From Chitinophaga flava (GTDB taxonomy: Bacteria > Bacteroidota > Bacteroidia > Chitinophagales > Chitinophagaceae), in assembly GCF_003308995.1 (NCBI RefSeq), contig NZ_QFFJ01000001.1, positions 1,860,001-1,924,000 of the forward strand: 64,000 nucleotides of DNA. Reading direction: 5' to 3'. The notes below the pieces were generated by a model. The model saw only the letters and a program-made list of their open reading frames with translations. It was not told the origin of the DNA and did not search any database. Below, piece by piece: positions 42,537-51,582 of the stretch (position 1 is the stretch's first letter; every line of letters starts with the position of its first letter). The translations under genes were made by a program, and so were the position numbers.

Positions 42537-42556
42537 TAGGGGTCTATTTCCCCACT
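42537..42556 (-). promoter_or_regulatory. GGGG/CCCC operator-like element, copy 1
   Basis: Read on the minus strand this is AGTGGGGAAATAGACCCCTA. It closely matches the element at 43148-43168 (AGTGGGGAAAATAGTTCCCC). It lies between the reductase and VOC genes. No T run follows, so a regulator site fits better than a terminator. Confidence 0.45.
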
Positions 42557-42617
42557 TTGTGAGTGGATATCAAAACAAAGCTCAAAGACACCTTGTATAT
42601 ATAACAAATCAAAGTAT

Positions 42618-43109
42618 ATGGCAGTCAAAAATGAAGGATTCAGCCGTGCCAACCACGTTGGTATTGTTGTAACAAATCTCGATAAGTCGATTGCTTTTTA
42701 CGAAGCATTGACCGGACTTAAAATCAGTAACCGCGACATGATTGGCGGAGATCGTATGGCACATGTAATGGGCCTGGATAAGACGCTGATCCGTTACGCG
42801 AATCTGCATCTAGAAAACCTCAACATTGATCTGTTGGAATATGAGCAACCGGCACCTACCGTTGCTAAATATGATAATAACCAGATCAGTGCAATGCACC
42901 TTTGTTTCGAAGTAGATGATATTCAGAAAGCCGTTGAACGGCTTAAAAAAGCCGGCATAAAATTGTCTGGCGAACCCATCGTGTTTCAGGAAACAGATGG
43001 TCTGAAAAATGGCTACGGAACTGCAGTTGCATATTTCGATGATCCCGATGGCACTCACCTGGAGATTATTGAACCTAAAGGTCCCTTCCAAAGAGAAAAT
43101 ACAAAGTAA
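42618..43109 (+). CDS. VOC-superfamily (glyoxalase/dioxygenase-like) protein
   Basis: This 163-residue protein has two beta-alpha-beta-beta-beta modules. Candidate metal ligands are His14 in N-H-V-G-I-V-V, the histidine of A-M-H-L-C-F-E-V and the glutamate of T-H-L-E-I-I-E. The reaction is not assignable; glyoxalase, isomerase or ring-cleavage roles are all found in the fold. Both flanking gaps contain a copy of the same palindromic element. Confidence 0.87.
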   Translation: MAVKNEGFSRANHVGIVVTNLDKSIAFYEALTGLKISNRDMIGGDRMAHVMGLDKTLIRYANLHLENLNIDLLEYEQPAPTVAKYDNNQISAMHLCFEVDDIQKAVERLKKAGIKLSGEPIVFQETDGLKNGYGTAVAYFDDPDGTHLEIIEPKGPFQRENTK

Positions 43110-43147
43110 AAGAGTATTGATGCCTCTCCCGGAGAGTCACTAACAGA

Positions 43148-43168
43148 AGTGGGGAAAATAGTTCCCCA
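43148..43168 (+). promoter_or_regulatory. GGGG/CCCC operator-like element, copy 2
   Basis: TGGGGAA-AATAG-TTCCCCA is a 7-bp inverted repeat with a 5-nt centre, 73 bases before the Old Yellow Enzyme start. It is followed by TTCGATC rather than a T run. The inverted partner copy is at 42537-42556. Confidence 0.45.
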
Positions 43169-43240
43169 TTCGATCTCTCACACGCTGACTAATACAGAAG
43201 CTTTGTAGATCGAATGATTATCTAACAACTGAAAAGACAA

Positions 43241-44350
43241 GTGATGATAGTTTTTGAAAAATTCAGTAAAGGAAACTTTGAATTATTAAATAGGGTAGTA
43301 ATGGCACCGATGACCCGTGCCCGTAATCCCAACGGCATCCCCAACGAAATGAATGCCGAGTATTATGAACAAAGAAGTGGAATAGATGGCGCTGGTCTTG
43401 TTATTACAGAAGGTACAGCGATATCCCCAACTTCCACAGGCGTATTACATATACCCGGTTTATACACACAGGAACAGGTGAATGGCTGGAAACTCGTTAC
43501 CAGGGCTGTTCAGAAAACAGGTAGTAAGATATTCACACAGTTATGGCATGTGGGAAGAGTTTCCCATATCACCAATCAACCCGGAAGAATACAACCTGTT
43601 GGCCCTTCTGAGATTCAGGCCTCCAACTCGTATGCATGGGGCTATGATGATAATGGCAAAGAGAATTTTTTGATTTCTTCCAAACCGCGCAGACTAACCG
43701 TTACCGGGATAAAGGGCATTGTAGATGATTTTGCTGTTGCCGCTGCCAACGCAATTAAAGCAGGCTTTGATGGTGTGGAGTTACACGGTGCCAACGGTTA
43801 TCTGATCGAGCAGTTCCTGAATCCATATATCAACGACAGAACAGATGAATACGGTGGGAGTGTGGAAAATCGCAGTCGTTTTCTCCTGGAAGCAATAGAT
43901 GCAAGCATTGCAGCAATAGGAGCATCAAAAGTGGCCATCCGCCTTACTCCATACGGCGGCTTGCATGAACTGCCCCACTATGATGAAATTGAAGCTACCT
44001 ACAAATACCTGGCAGAGGAATTATCCAAAAGGAAGATTGCCTATATCCACATCATGGACCAAAAGTCCAGAGGGAGTTATGCATTGCCTGATGGGTTTTT
44101 GGCAAGATTCCGCCACTGGTACGATGGAGTATTGATCCTCGCAGGAGGAATGGACAAAACAAAGGCGGAATCATTCCTGAACGAAGGATTGGTAGACCTG
44201 ATCGCATTTGGCGAACCATTTATTGCGAATCCTGACCTCGTTCCCCGTTTAAAAAATGACTGGCCACTGAATGAACCCGACCGGAGCCTCCACTATGGCG
44301 GTGCTGAGCATGGGTATACCGATTACACAACTTATAAAAGTGTTAACTAA
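43241..44350 (+). CDS. Old Yellow Enzyme-type alkene reductase (NemA/XenB-like)
   Basis: This is a 369-residue FMN-dependent TIM barrel. Family marks are N-R-V-V-M-A-P-M-T-R-A-R at the N-terminus, Q-L-W-H-V-G-R, the substrate-binding pair in V-E-L-H-G-A-N-G-Y-L (His and Asn), the block R-T-D-E-Y-G-G-S-V-E-N-R-S-R-F and the FMN phosphate segment G-G-M-D-K-T-K-A with F-G-E-P-F-I-A-N-P-D. It reduces activated C=C bonds and often nitro compounds. Its stop overlaps the next start by one base (TAATG), so translation is coupled to the cyclase. Confidence 0.95.
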   Translation: MMIVFEKFSKGNFELLNRVVMAPMTRARNPNGIPNEMNAEYYEQRSGIDGAGLVITEGTAISPTSTGVLHIPGLYTQEQVNGWKLVTRAVQKTGSKIFTQLWHVGRVSHITNQPGRIQPVGPSEIQASNSYAWGYDDNGKENFLISSKPRRLTVTGIKGIVDDFAVAAANAIKAGFDGVELHGANGYLIEQFLNPYINDRTDEYGGSVENRSRFLLEAIDASIAAIGASKVAIRLTPYGGLHELPHYDEIEATYKYLAEELSKRKIAYIHIMDQKSRGSYALPDGFLARFRHWYDGVLILAGGMDKTKAESFLNEGLVDLIAFGEPFIANPDLVPRLKNDWPLNEPDRSLHYGGAEHGYTDYTTYKSVN

Positions 44351-45327
44351 TGAAAACAACAATTTTTAATAAAGTATCTGCATGGACAAGTGCGATCATG
44401 ATCGCCGTACTGCCTGCATTTGGACAAAGCCACACTTCCATTAATGTGGCAGATACAAGCTGGTATCGTTCTCCCTATGGTCCAAATGATGAGATCGGGG
44501 CTGTCAATCTTTTGACACCGGATGTAGTCCTTGCGGCAACCAAATTGGTTAAGACAGGCAAAACCTATCCGCTGGCGGTGCCTATAGATAAGAATCTTCC
44601 TGCATTTCGCCACCGCAGTTTTCACCTGTATAACATACAGCCCGGCGAGCAAGGCGGCAGAACTCTTGGCCCCAACAAATTCAGCTTTAATGATGAACTG
44701 GTGAATGGCTGGACCGGCGTAGGCACGCAGCTCAATGGTATTGGCCACATTGGTATTGACAATGTTTACTATAATGGCAACAAAGCAGTGGATTTTGTTA
44801 CCGTAGAAGGAGTTAAGAAACTGGGTATTGAGAAGGTACCGCCTATGGTTACACGTGGTGTAGTACTGGATATGACAGCACACTATGGAAAGAAAATAGT
44901 TCCCGGCGGCACAGAGTTCACCGTTGCTGATATACAGGCAGTACTGAAGAAAGAAGGGATCACGCTGCGCAAAGGAGATGTAGTGCTGTTTAATACCGGT
45001 TGGCTGGAATTAATTGGAAAAGATAACAAACAGTTTCTGGAAGTTGAACCGGGCATTGGTATGGAAGCAGCACAATGGCTCGCTGACCAGGGTATCGTTG
45101 CTTTTGGAGGAGACACCTGGGCATCAGAAGTATATCCGAACCCAAAGAGTAATGAAGAATTTCCTATTAACCAGTTTATGCTGGCTAAAAGGGGAATTTA
45201 TAACCTGGAGCTGATCGATAGCCGCCCGCTGGTACGTGATAAAGTATGGGAATTCCTGTTTGTATTGGGACAGCCTTTATATATAGGTTCCACACAGGTG
45301 AACATTAACCCTGTCGCCATTCATTGA
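44350..45327 (+). CDS. Secreted cyclase-family protein (kynurenine-formamidase-like fold)
   Basis: This 325-residue protein has an N-terminal signal peptide (1-25, A-F-G-Q) and the PF04199-type cyclase fold: W-Y-R-S-P-Y-G-P-N-D-E-I-G-A-V-N-L-L, then G-T-Q-L-N-G-I-G-H-I-G and a C-terminal F-P-I-N-Q-F-M-L. Many members have G-T-H-x-D at the metal site. Here it reads G-T-Q-L-N, so two metal ligands differ and activity may differ too. Export sets it apart from its cytoplasmic neighbours, although its start is coupled to the reductase stop. Confidence 0.85.
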   Translation: MKTTIFNKVSAWTSAIMIAVLPAFGQSHTSINVADTSWYRSPYGPNDEIGAVNLLTPDVVLAATKLVKTGKTYPLAVPIDKNLPAFRHRSFHLYNIQPGEQGGRTLGPNKFSFNDELVNGWTGVGTQLNGIGHIGIDNVYYNGNKAVDFVTVEGVKKLGIEKVPPMVTRGVVLDMTAHYGKKIVPGGTEFTVADIQAVLKKEGITLRKGDVVLFNTGWLELIGKDNKQFLEVEPGIGMEAAQWLADQGIVAFGGDTWASEVYPNPKSNEEFPINQFMLAKRGIYNLELIDSRPLVRDKVWEFLFVLGQPLYIGSTQVNINPVAIH

Positions 45328-45363
45328 TGTATTATAGCCCTGGTAAAATAAAAGAATATACAG

Positions 45364-46314
45364 ATGAAAAAGATTAAAATAGGAACAACGCAATTAGAGA
45401 CCGCACCCCTCAATCTGGGTGGGAACGTCTTTGGATGGACATTGGATGAAAAACAGTCTTTTGATATATTGGATGCATTTGCTGAGTCAGGATTTAATTT
45501 TATAGATACAGCAGACACTTACTCATACTGGGTTACCGGTAATAATGGAGGCGAATCAGAGCGTATTATCGGCAACTGGATGAAAGCCCGCCACAACCGC
45601 GATAAAATAATTATCGCTACCAAGGTAGGCTATGAAAACAATGAGCGTCCCGCAGATATCAGCAGCAGCAATATCATCAAAACCATAGAAGAATCATTGA
45701 GTCGTCTGCAAACAGATTACATCGATCTCTATTATACACATAAAGATGACGGTAAGACGCCGGTGGAAGAAACACTGGAAGCTCATACCAAACTGGTGAG
45801 GGATGGAAAAGTAAGACATATCGGTGCATCCAATTTAAGCGTGGAAAACCTGGTGGCTTCCCTGGCCTATTCAGACAAGCATGGAATCCCACCGTATGAA
45901 GTATATCAGCCTCACTACAACCTGGTAGCACGGAAGGAATATGAATCGTCTTATGCCCCTGTAATAGATAAGTTTAAGCTGGCCGTATTACCCTATTACT
46001 CCCTTGCATCGGGTTTTCTCACCGGCAAATACCACACTGAAGCCGATTTCAATAAGAGCCAGCGCGGTGGAGGTGTGAAACAATACCTGAATGAAAAAGG
46101 CCTTGCAATACTAACCGCACTGGACCAGGTATCCGATAAACATCAAACAGTACCAGCTACTATTGCATTGGCCTGGTTATTAACAAGACCGCATGTGGTA
46201 GCTCCTATCGTGAGTGCTACTTCAAGGAGTCAGTTAAAAACACTGACCGATGCACCATCCATTGTTCTGGACAAAGAAGATATTGCATTACTGGATGCTG
46301 CAAGCGCTTTTTAA
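45364..46314 (+). CDS. Aldo/keto reductase (second copy)
   Basis: The 316-residue AKR barrel has D-T-A-D-T-Y (Asp, Tyr), I-A-T-K-V-G (Lys) and Y-Y-T-H-K-D (His). It belongs to a different AKR branch from the gene at 41539: the N-terminus reads M-K-K-I-K-I-G-T-T-Q-L-E-T-A-P-L and insertions differ. It ends the five-gene cluster (36 bases after the cyclase) and is followed by a terminator. Its last codons have a decayed duplicate at 41322-41375. Confidence 0.93.
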   Translation: MKKIKIGTTQLETAPLNLGGNVFGWTLDEKQSFDILDAFAESGFNFIDTADTYSYWVTGNNGGESERIIGNWMKARHNRDKIIIATKVGYENNERPADISSSNIIKTIEESLSRLQTDYIDLYYTHKDDGKTPVEETLEAHTKLVRDGKVRHIGASNLSVENLVASLAYSDKHGIPPYEVYQPHYNLVARKEYESSYAPVIDKFKLAVLPYYSLASGFLTGKYHTEADFNKSQRGGGVKQYLNEKGLAILTALDQVSDKHQTVPATIALAWLLTRPHVVAPIVSATSRSQLKTLTDAPSIVLDKEDIALLDAASAF

Positions 46315-46345
46315 TGAGTACCTGATACAATAACCTTTACTACGC

Positions 46346-46400
46346 AAAAGAGGATGTCTCTCATGTTTACCCAAACAGGAGACATCCTCTTTTCTTTTTT
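46346..46400 (+). terminator. Terminator after the reductase cluster (related to 51017-51065)
   Basis: A 15-bp stem (AAAAGAGGATGTCTC at 46346-46360, complement at 46379-46393) has an 18-nt loop with GTTT and CAAAC and is followed by CTTTTTT. Loop and stem resemble the hairpin at 51017-51065. Confidence 0.88.
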
Positions 46401-46431
46401 AACAAAAACCAAATTCTTTTAGTCCACAAAT

Positions 46432-46462
46432 TTTGTAGACTTATAAAATTGCCATAGGTTTG
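46432..46462 (+). promoter_or_regulatory. Full promoter of the third SusC/SusD operon
   Basis: TTTG (46432-46435), a 19-base spacer and TAGGTTTG (46455-46462) match the Bacteroidota consensus exactly. The predicted start near 46468 gives a leader of about 200 bases, which contains a TGCTGT/ACAGCA hairpin but no recognised riboswitch. Confidence 0.75.
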
Positions 46463-46674
46463 CAGGCAAGAAATGAAACTATGCACCTGAACAACTATTG
46501 TAAATGCTGTAGCATAACAGCATAACCGGCTTCTCTTATTGTTGCTGCCAATCCCACCACCAGCACCGTCAGCATCACAATCTGCCTCATGTTTTTTCTT
46601 CCGCAAAAAGCGGTACAGGGAATACCATGTCCATCAGCCAACTGTACAATTTCAACAAAAAAATAAACAAGCAA

Positions 46675-49629
46675 ATGAGAAAAATGCTGCACTTCCTGTG
46701 CATGCTGCTGCTGTTATCACGGGCAGCGGAGGCCCAGGACAACATCGTTACCGGCCAGGTGAGATCCGCCACAGACGGTGCATTACTGCCAGGCGTCACC
46801 ATAACGGTGAAAGGAAAAACCACAGGCGCTATTACAGACAACCAGGGCGTATTCAGATTGGTGTTACCACCGGGTACCCAGGTGCTTAACTTCACCGCTA
46901 TCGGGTTCCTGCCCCAGGATGTTAGGGTAACAGACAACAGGAAGCTGCTCGTACAGCTCACAGAGAATGTAAAATCGCTGGACGCAGTAGTGGTATCCGG
47001 GCTTGCCTCCGCCACCAAACGCGCCAACCTCGCCAACGCGGTGACATCCATCTCCGCCAAAGAGCTGACCGGCACGGCCACTCCGCAAACACTTGACAAT
47101 GCCCTCTATGGCAAACTCCCTGGCGCCGACATCAAAAGCAACAGTGGCGCACCCGGCGGCGGTCTCTCTATACAGCTGCGTGGTATCAGCTCACTACAGG
47201 GCGCTTCTCAGCCTCTCTATATCATCGATGGCGTGTATCTCAACAACAGCGTGATACGTACAGGAAGATCCACCATCACCGGCGCCGGCGGCAAAGAGGA
47301 AGACGATGCCGCTAACAGACTGGCAGACATCAACCCCGATGATATTGCCACCGTAGAAGTATTGAAAGGCGCTTCTGCCTCCGCTATCTACGGCACCCGC
47401 GCCAACGCCGGCGTTATCATCATCACCACCAAAAAAGGAAAGGCAGGACGCACCCGCGTAAGCCTCGGCCAGGAAATCGGCTTCGCCAAAATACAACACT
47501 ACATGGGCAGCGCTCCCTGGGATGAAAACAAAATCCGTCAGTTCTTCCCACCATCCAGGCAGGAGCTGGAACTACAGCGATACCACGATGCACTCGCCAA
47601 CGGCGGCCCTTTCAACTATGAAAAAATCCTGTACGGCGAAACACCCCTGCTCACAAATACACATCTCAACATCTCAGGCGGAACAGAGAAAACAAAGTTT
47701 TATGTTTCCGGTAATCTGTCTAAGGAAAACGGTATCATCAAATATACCGGCTTCTCCCGCAGATCCATACGGCTTAACCTCGATCATCAACTGAGTTCGC
47801 GTATCAGCTTCTCCATCAATTCAAACTATATCAACAGCAACACCGACAGAGGCTTTACCGGCAATGAAAACAATGCTGGCGCAAGCCTGGGATATATTAT
47901 CGGTTACACACCCAACTACTTCAATCCATTCCCTGATGCAGCCGGCAACTATCCGGACAATCCCTATTCGGAATCTGAAAACCCGCTGGCACTACGCGAT
48001 AAAGCCATCAACAATTCAAACGTGAACCGCTTTATACAGTCCGGCAAACTGAATATTCAACTCTTCAGCAATGCCCGCAGCAGCCTGTCTGCTGCCGTGC
48101 AGGGCGGCGTGGATTATCTCAGCAGCCGCACCAAAGTATACTTCCCCGATGATCTTCAGGCACAACGCAGCGAAGCTAATCCCGGCGATATTGTGCTGGG
48201 GCAGGAAAACGCCATCAACACCAATCTCCAGGCATTCCTCCTCTACCAGCAAGCTGTTGGCAAAATCAATTTCAGCACACAGGCCGGAGCAGTTTTCCTG
48301 GAAACAAAGTCCTACAGCACACTTAACCGCGGACGGGGACTGGTGGCCAAACAACAAAATATCTCGCAGGCAGCCGTGCAGTCGTTGTTACAGCAGTATG
48401 ATCAGCAGGTAAAAGATGCCGGTATCGTAGCACAGGAAGAAGTAAACTTCGATGATAAGCTGATTACTACGCTGGGCGTGCGTTTCGACAAATCCACCTT
48501 AAATGGTGATGCGAATCAATACTATGCTTTTCCCAAAGCATCGGTGGCGTTGAATGTGAGCAAATTCAGTTTCTGGAAATCACGCACCGTTTCACAACTC
48601 AAGCTGAGAGCCGCTTACGGACAAACAGGCGGGCTGGCTTCCTTTGGCGATACCTACAGCTCTCTGCAACCAGCTATCAACGGAGGACTCATCGGTTCCA
48701 AAATATCAGGTGTGGCAGGCAATCCAAACCTTAAACCGGAACGCGCCGGTGAGCTGGAACTGGGTATCGATGCGGGTTTCTTCAATAACCGCCTCAACTT
48801 CGAAGGCACCTATTACAGCAAACGTGTGACTGACCTCATACAGAACCTCACCCTGGCTTCTTCTACCGGTATTACCACCAAGAAGATCAATGCTGCAGAA
48901 CTGGTGAACAAAGGTGTGGAAATAGCGGTGAGCGGTGTGCCGGTGTCTACCCGTAATCTGACCTGGACAAGCCGTCTGCTCTTCTGGAAAAACACCAGCA
49001 AAATCACCAGGCTGGACGTACCCTCTTATACTACAGGCTCCTATGGTCCTACCTTCGGCACATACCTGATCCGCAAAGGTTACTCACCTACCACTATCGT
49101 AGGCGTACCACGAACAAAGGAAGGAGAATACACCGTATACGGCAATTCGCAGCCCGACTTCCAAAGCTCTCTATACAACGATATTCAGTTCCTCCACAAT
49201 TTCAATTTTTCATTCCTGCTGCACTGGAAAAAAGGCGGCGACCTGCTGAACATCACATTGTATAACACTGACAACGGTGGTACTACCAAAGACTGGAACG
49301 ATGACTATAACCACAATGGTGTACCTAATGGGAAAGACAGAGCAGGCACCGGTGCAGGTGTATACGTGCAGGACGCAGGTTATCTGCGGATCCGCGAGGT
49401 AAGCCTCAGTTATACCTTCCCCAAACCATTGATCAGCCGGGCTTTCAGGAATGTAGTAGACCAGGTGAGAATTGGTGTATCAGCCACCAACCTGTTTACC
49501 GTTACCAGTTATCCCGGTTATGATCCCGAAGCGTCCAACTTTGGTACACAGGCCATCAATGCAGGAACGGACCTCTTTCAATACCCTTCTTCCAAACGTA
49601 TCCTGTTTAATGTGAAAGTGGATTTCTAA
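46675..49629 (+). CDS. SusC/RagA-type TonB-linked outer membrane receptor
   Basis: The start at 46675 (M-R-K-M-L-H-F-L-C-M-L) gives a 984-residue protein with a normal signal peptide ending A-E-A-Q; the frame is open to 46627. Domain order: carboxypeptidase-regulatory-like domain (about 25-100; L-P-G-V-T-I-T-V-K-G-K), TonB-box-like strand V-V-V-S-G-L, a plug ending I-Y-G-T-R-A-N-A-G-V-I-I-I-T-T-K-K-G, and a barrel closing with F-N-V-K-V-D-F. There is no STN domain, and a housekeeping promoter lies upstream. It is paired with the SusD-like gene 15 bases downstream. Substrate unknown. Confidence 0.94.
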   Translation: MRKMLHFLCMLLLLSRAAEAQDNIVTGQVRSATDGALLPGVTITVKGKTTGAITDNQGVFRLVLPPGTQVLNFTAIGFLPQDVRVTDNRKLLVQLTENVKSLDAVVVSGLASATKRANLANAVTSISAKELTGTATPQTLDNALYGKLPGADIKSNSGAPGGGLSIQLRGISSLQGASQPLYIIDGVYLNNSVIRTGRSTITGAGGKEEDDAANRLADINPDDIATVEVLKGASASAIYGTRANAGVIIITTKKGKAGRTRVSLGQEIGFAKIQHYMGSAPWDENKIRQFFPPSRQELELQRYHDALANGGPFNYEKILYGETPLLTNTHLNISGGTEKTKFYVSGNLSKENGIIKYTGFSRRSIRLNLDHQLSSRISFSINSNYINSNTDRGFTGNENNAGASLGYIIGYTPNYFNPFPDAAGNYPDNPYSESENPLALRDKAINNSNVNRFIQSGKLNIQLFSNARSSLSAAVQGGVDYLSSRTKVYFPDDLQAQRSEANPGDIVLGQENAINTNLQAFLLYQQAVGKINFSTQAGAVFLETKSYSTLNRGRGLVAKQQNISQAAVQSLLQQYDQQVKDAGIVAQEEVNFDDKLITTLGVRFDKSTLNGDANQYYAFPKASVALNVSKFSFWKSRTVSQLKLRAAYGQTGGLASFGDTYSSLQPAINGGLIGSKISGVAGNPNLKPERAGELELGIDAGFFNNRLNFEGTYYSKRVTDLIQNLTLASSTGITTKKINAAELVNKGVEIAVSGVPVSTRNLTWTSRLLFWKNTSKITRLDVPSYTTGSYGPTFGTYLIRKGYSPTTIVGVPRTKEGEYTVYGNSQPDFQSSLYNDIQFLHNFNFSFLLHWKKGGDLLNITLYNTDNGGTTKDWNDDYNHNGVPNGKDRAGTGAGVYVQDAGYLRIREVSLSYTFPKPLISRAFRNVVDQVRIGVSATNLFTVTSYPGYDPEASNFGTQAINAGTDLFQYPSSKRILFNVKVDF

Positions 49630-49644
49630 TTCTTTTAATTACTG

Positions 49645-51000
49645 ATGATGAAAAACAAGATTACTACACTCTTTATACTTTCTGCAATGACATTAGGCTC
49701 CTGCAAACTGGACCCTATTGCAGATCCAAACAATCCATCCGTGGCAAGCGTTACGACCAATGCTTCCCGCAACCAGCTGCAGAGCCTTGTTACCGGCCTG
49801 GAAGCCCGCAGCAGGGAATACCTCTCCACTGCTGCAACAGCATTTGGCACCTTTGGCCGGGAAATCTGGTATTTCAATTCCGCTGATTCCAGATACATAC
49901 AGTTCTGGTTAGGTCAGGGCGGACGCAAGCCTGATGCCAACTTCTACGGTGTAACTACCGCCTATGCAGCCCCTTATCAGACCATCAAACAAGCAAATGT
50001 GCTCATCAGTGCCGTGAACAACACATATGCCGTGAGTGATCTCGAAAAGCAGTCCTACATTGGATTTGCGCTCACCATTCAGGGATACCAGTATCTCATC
50101 CCGGCCAATAGCCAGTATAAAAGTGGTATACGTATATCGGTAAGCGATGAGCTGAATCCCGGCAACTTTGTGAGTTATGAAAACGCTTTAAAAGCGATCA
50201 GGAATGTGTTGGACAGCGGTTACAAAGCACTCACGCAAGCCGGAAACACGCTACCATTCAGACTTACAGCCGGATACAGTAATTTCAGTACTCCCGCAGG
50301 ATTGGCAAAGGTAAACCGCGCACTGGCCGCCCGCACCGCCATTTACCAGCAGGACTGGCAGGGTGCACTGGATGCGCTTTCCGGCTCCTTCTTTGACCTC
50401 AATGGTGATCTGAACGCCGGACCTGCTCATATATACGGTGCGCCGCCTGATGGTTTTAACCCGCTCTATTACCTGCCGGATGGCAGTTTCAACGGAATAC
50501 CCGTAGTGCATCCTTCGCTTGTGGCAGATGCTTTGCCAGGCGACAAAAGAGTAACGGAAAAGTTCTTTTTAAGAAAACAACCACTGATCAACACCGTAGG
50601 TGCGATACCGTTATCCAGCCAGTACCAGGATAAGCGCTGGGCACAGAACTCAAGCCCTATCCCCTATATTCGCAACGAAGAGCTGATCCTGATCTATGCA
50701 GAAGCCAAAGCCCAACTGAATCAGCCGGAAGATGCTATTGCGGCTATTAACCGCATACGTTCCGCTGCCGGTCTTACGCCCTACAATGGTACAAAAGACA
50801 CTCCGGCCCTCATTACGGAAATACTTTTCCAGCGGAGATACTCTCTCTGGTTTGAGCCGGCAGGACATCGCTGGATAGACCTCCGTCGCTACAACCGCCT
50901 GAATGAGATCCCGGTGGCGCAGGACCAGGGCAGTGTGTTCACGCAGCTTGAAAGACCCGCAGATGAAGTAAACTGGGATATTTATAAAGAGAACAAATAA
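49645..51000 (+). CDS. SusD-like lipoprotein (SusD/RagB homologue)
   Basis: The 451-residue lipoprotein has a lipobox L-G-S-C (Cys20). The second ATG (49648) is equally possible. TPR-like helices occupy the first half. The family-typical C-terminal blocks are R-N-E-E-L-I-L-I-Y-A-E-A-K-A-Q, A-I-A-A-I-N-R-I-R-S-A-A-G-L and R-Y-S-L-W-F-E-P-A-G-H-R-W-I-D-L-R-R. It forms the binding lid for the receptor encoded just upstream. No enzymes follow; the operon ends at a strong terminator. Confidence 0.94.
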   Translation: MMKNKITTLFILSAMTLGSCKLDPIADPNNPSVASVTTNASRNQLQSLVTGLEARSREYLSTAATAFGTFGREIWYFNSADSRYIQFWLGQGGRKPDANFYGVTTAYAAPYQTIKQANVLISAVNNTYAVSDLEKQSYIGFALTIQGYQYLIPANSQYKSGIRISVSDELNPGNFVSYENALKAIRNVLDSGYKALTQAGNTLPFRLTAGYSNFSTPAGLAKVNRALAARTAIYQQDWQGALDALSGSFFDLNGDLNAGPAHIYGAPPDGFNPLYYLPDGSFNGIPVVHPSLVADALPGDKRVTEKFFLRKQPLINTVGAIPLSSQYQDKRWAQNSSPIPYIRNEELILIYAEAKAQLNQPEDAIAAINRIRSAAGLTPYNGTKDTPALITEILFQRRYSLWFEPAGHRWIDLRRYNRLNEIPVAQDQGSVFTQLERPADEVNWDIYKENK

Positions 51001-51016
51001 AATCTGATGAAGTAAA

Positions 51017-51070
51017 AAAAGAAGCTGTCTCCTACGTTTGTATAAAACAGGAGACAGCTTCTTTTATAAG
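51017..51070. terminator. Strong terminator after the third SusC/SusD operon
   Basis: A perfect 17-bp stem (51017-51033 with 51049-51065) with a 15-nt loop carries A and T runs at the ends. It also suits the convergent immunity gene, whose stop is at 51080. It resembles the hairpin at 46346-46400. Confidence 0.92.
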
Positions 51071-51079
51071 ATAGCATAT

Positions 51080-51577
51080 TTATATATCGGTCTTCAGCGC
51101 AATATAGGTAACATCATTGATCCATGCCAGCAATGATTTGATGCTCTTATAGAAATGATTTTTAGGTAACTTGAATTCATAATTTTTCTGATCCACATTA
51201 TCGCTGATAAGCAGCCGGTCAAATCCCTGTTCTTCTATCAGAAAAAAATAATATCCATCAAAACATTCGATACCATTCAGGTCTATCTCCAATGTTTCCA
51301 ATAGTGCTTCTGCTGCTTCATTTTCTCCTGATTTTGCTTCTTTTAACAGATGAATGATTTCATCAGCACTGTTTTTACCTAATGCAGCTGCACTTCGCTG
51401 GCCTTCTTTTAACAGGACCTGCTTAAAGAGCGGTTGTGCCACCCCTAACAAAGAAGATTGTGTTATATCTCCAATGGTCACCTCCTTAACGCGGAAACAG
51501 CAATTAATAAAGGAGTAATAGCCTGATTGGCTCAGGTCTGCGTCGATGATGAATATATTTTCCTGTCCGAATACCAT
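51080..51577 (-). CDS. Probable immunity protein for the RHS toxin
   Basis: This is a 165-residue soluble acidic protein. Its ATG lies 5 bases past the stop of the RHS toxin gene, the standard place for the cognate immunity gene. The opening M-V-F-G-Q-E-N-x-F-I-I-D and the V-K-E-V-T-I-G-D block resemble Imm42-type immunity proteins as I recall them, but the match is loose. The role is inferred mainly from position and size. Confidence 0.65.
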   Translation of the reverse strand: MVFGQENIFIIDADLSQSGYYSFINCCFRVKEVTIGDITQSSLLGVAQPLFKQVLLKEGQRSAAALGKNSADEIIHLLKEAKSGENEAAEALLETLEIDLNGIECFDGYYFFLIEEQGFDRLLISDNVDQKNYEFKLPKNHFYKSIKSLLAWINDVTYIALKTDI

Positions 51578-51582
51578 ATTAT

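Noticed and set aside
46367..46606. 79-codon minus-strand open frame in the promoter region of the third susC
   Set aside because: It overlaps a consensus promoter and a terminator, and its product has no recognisable feature.
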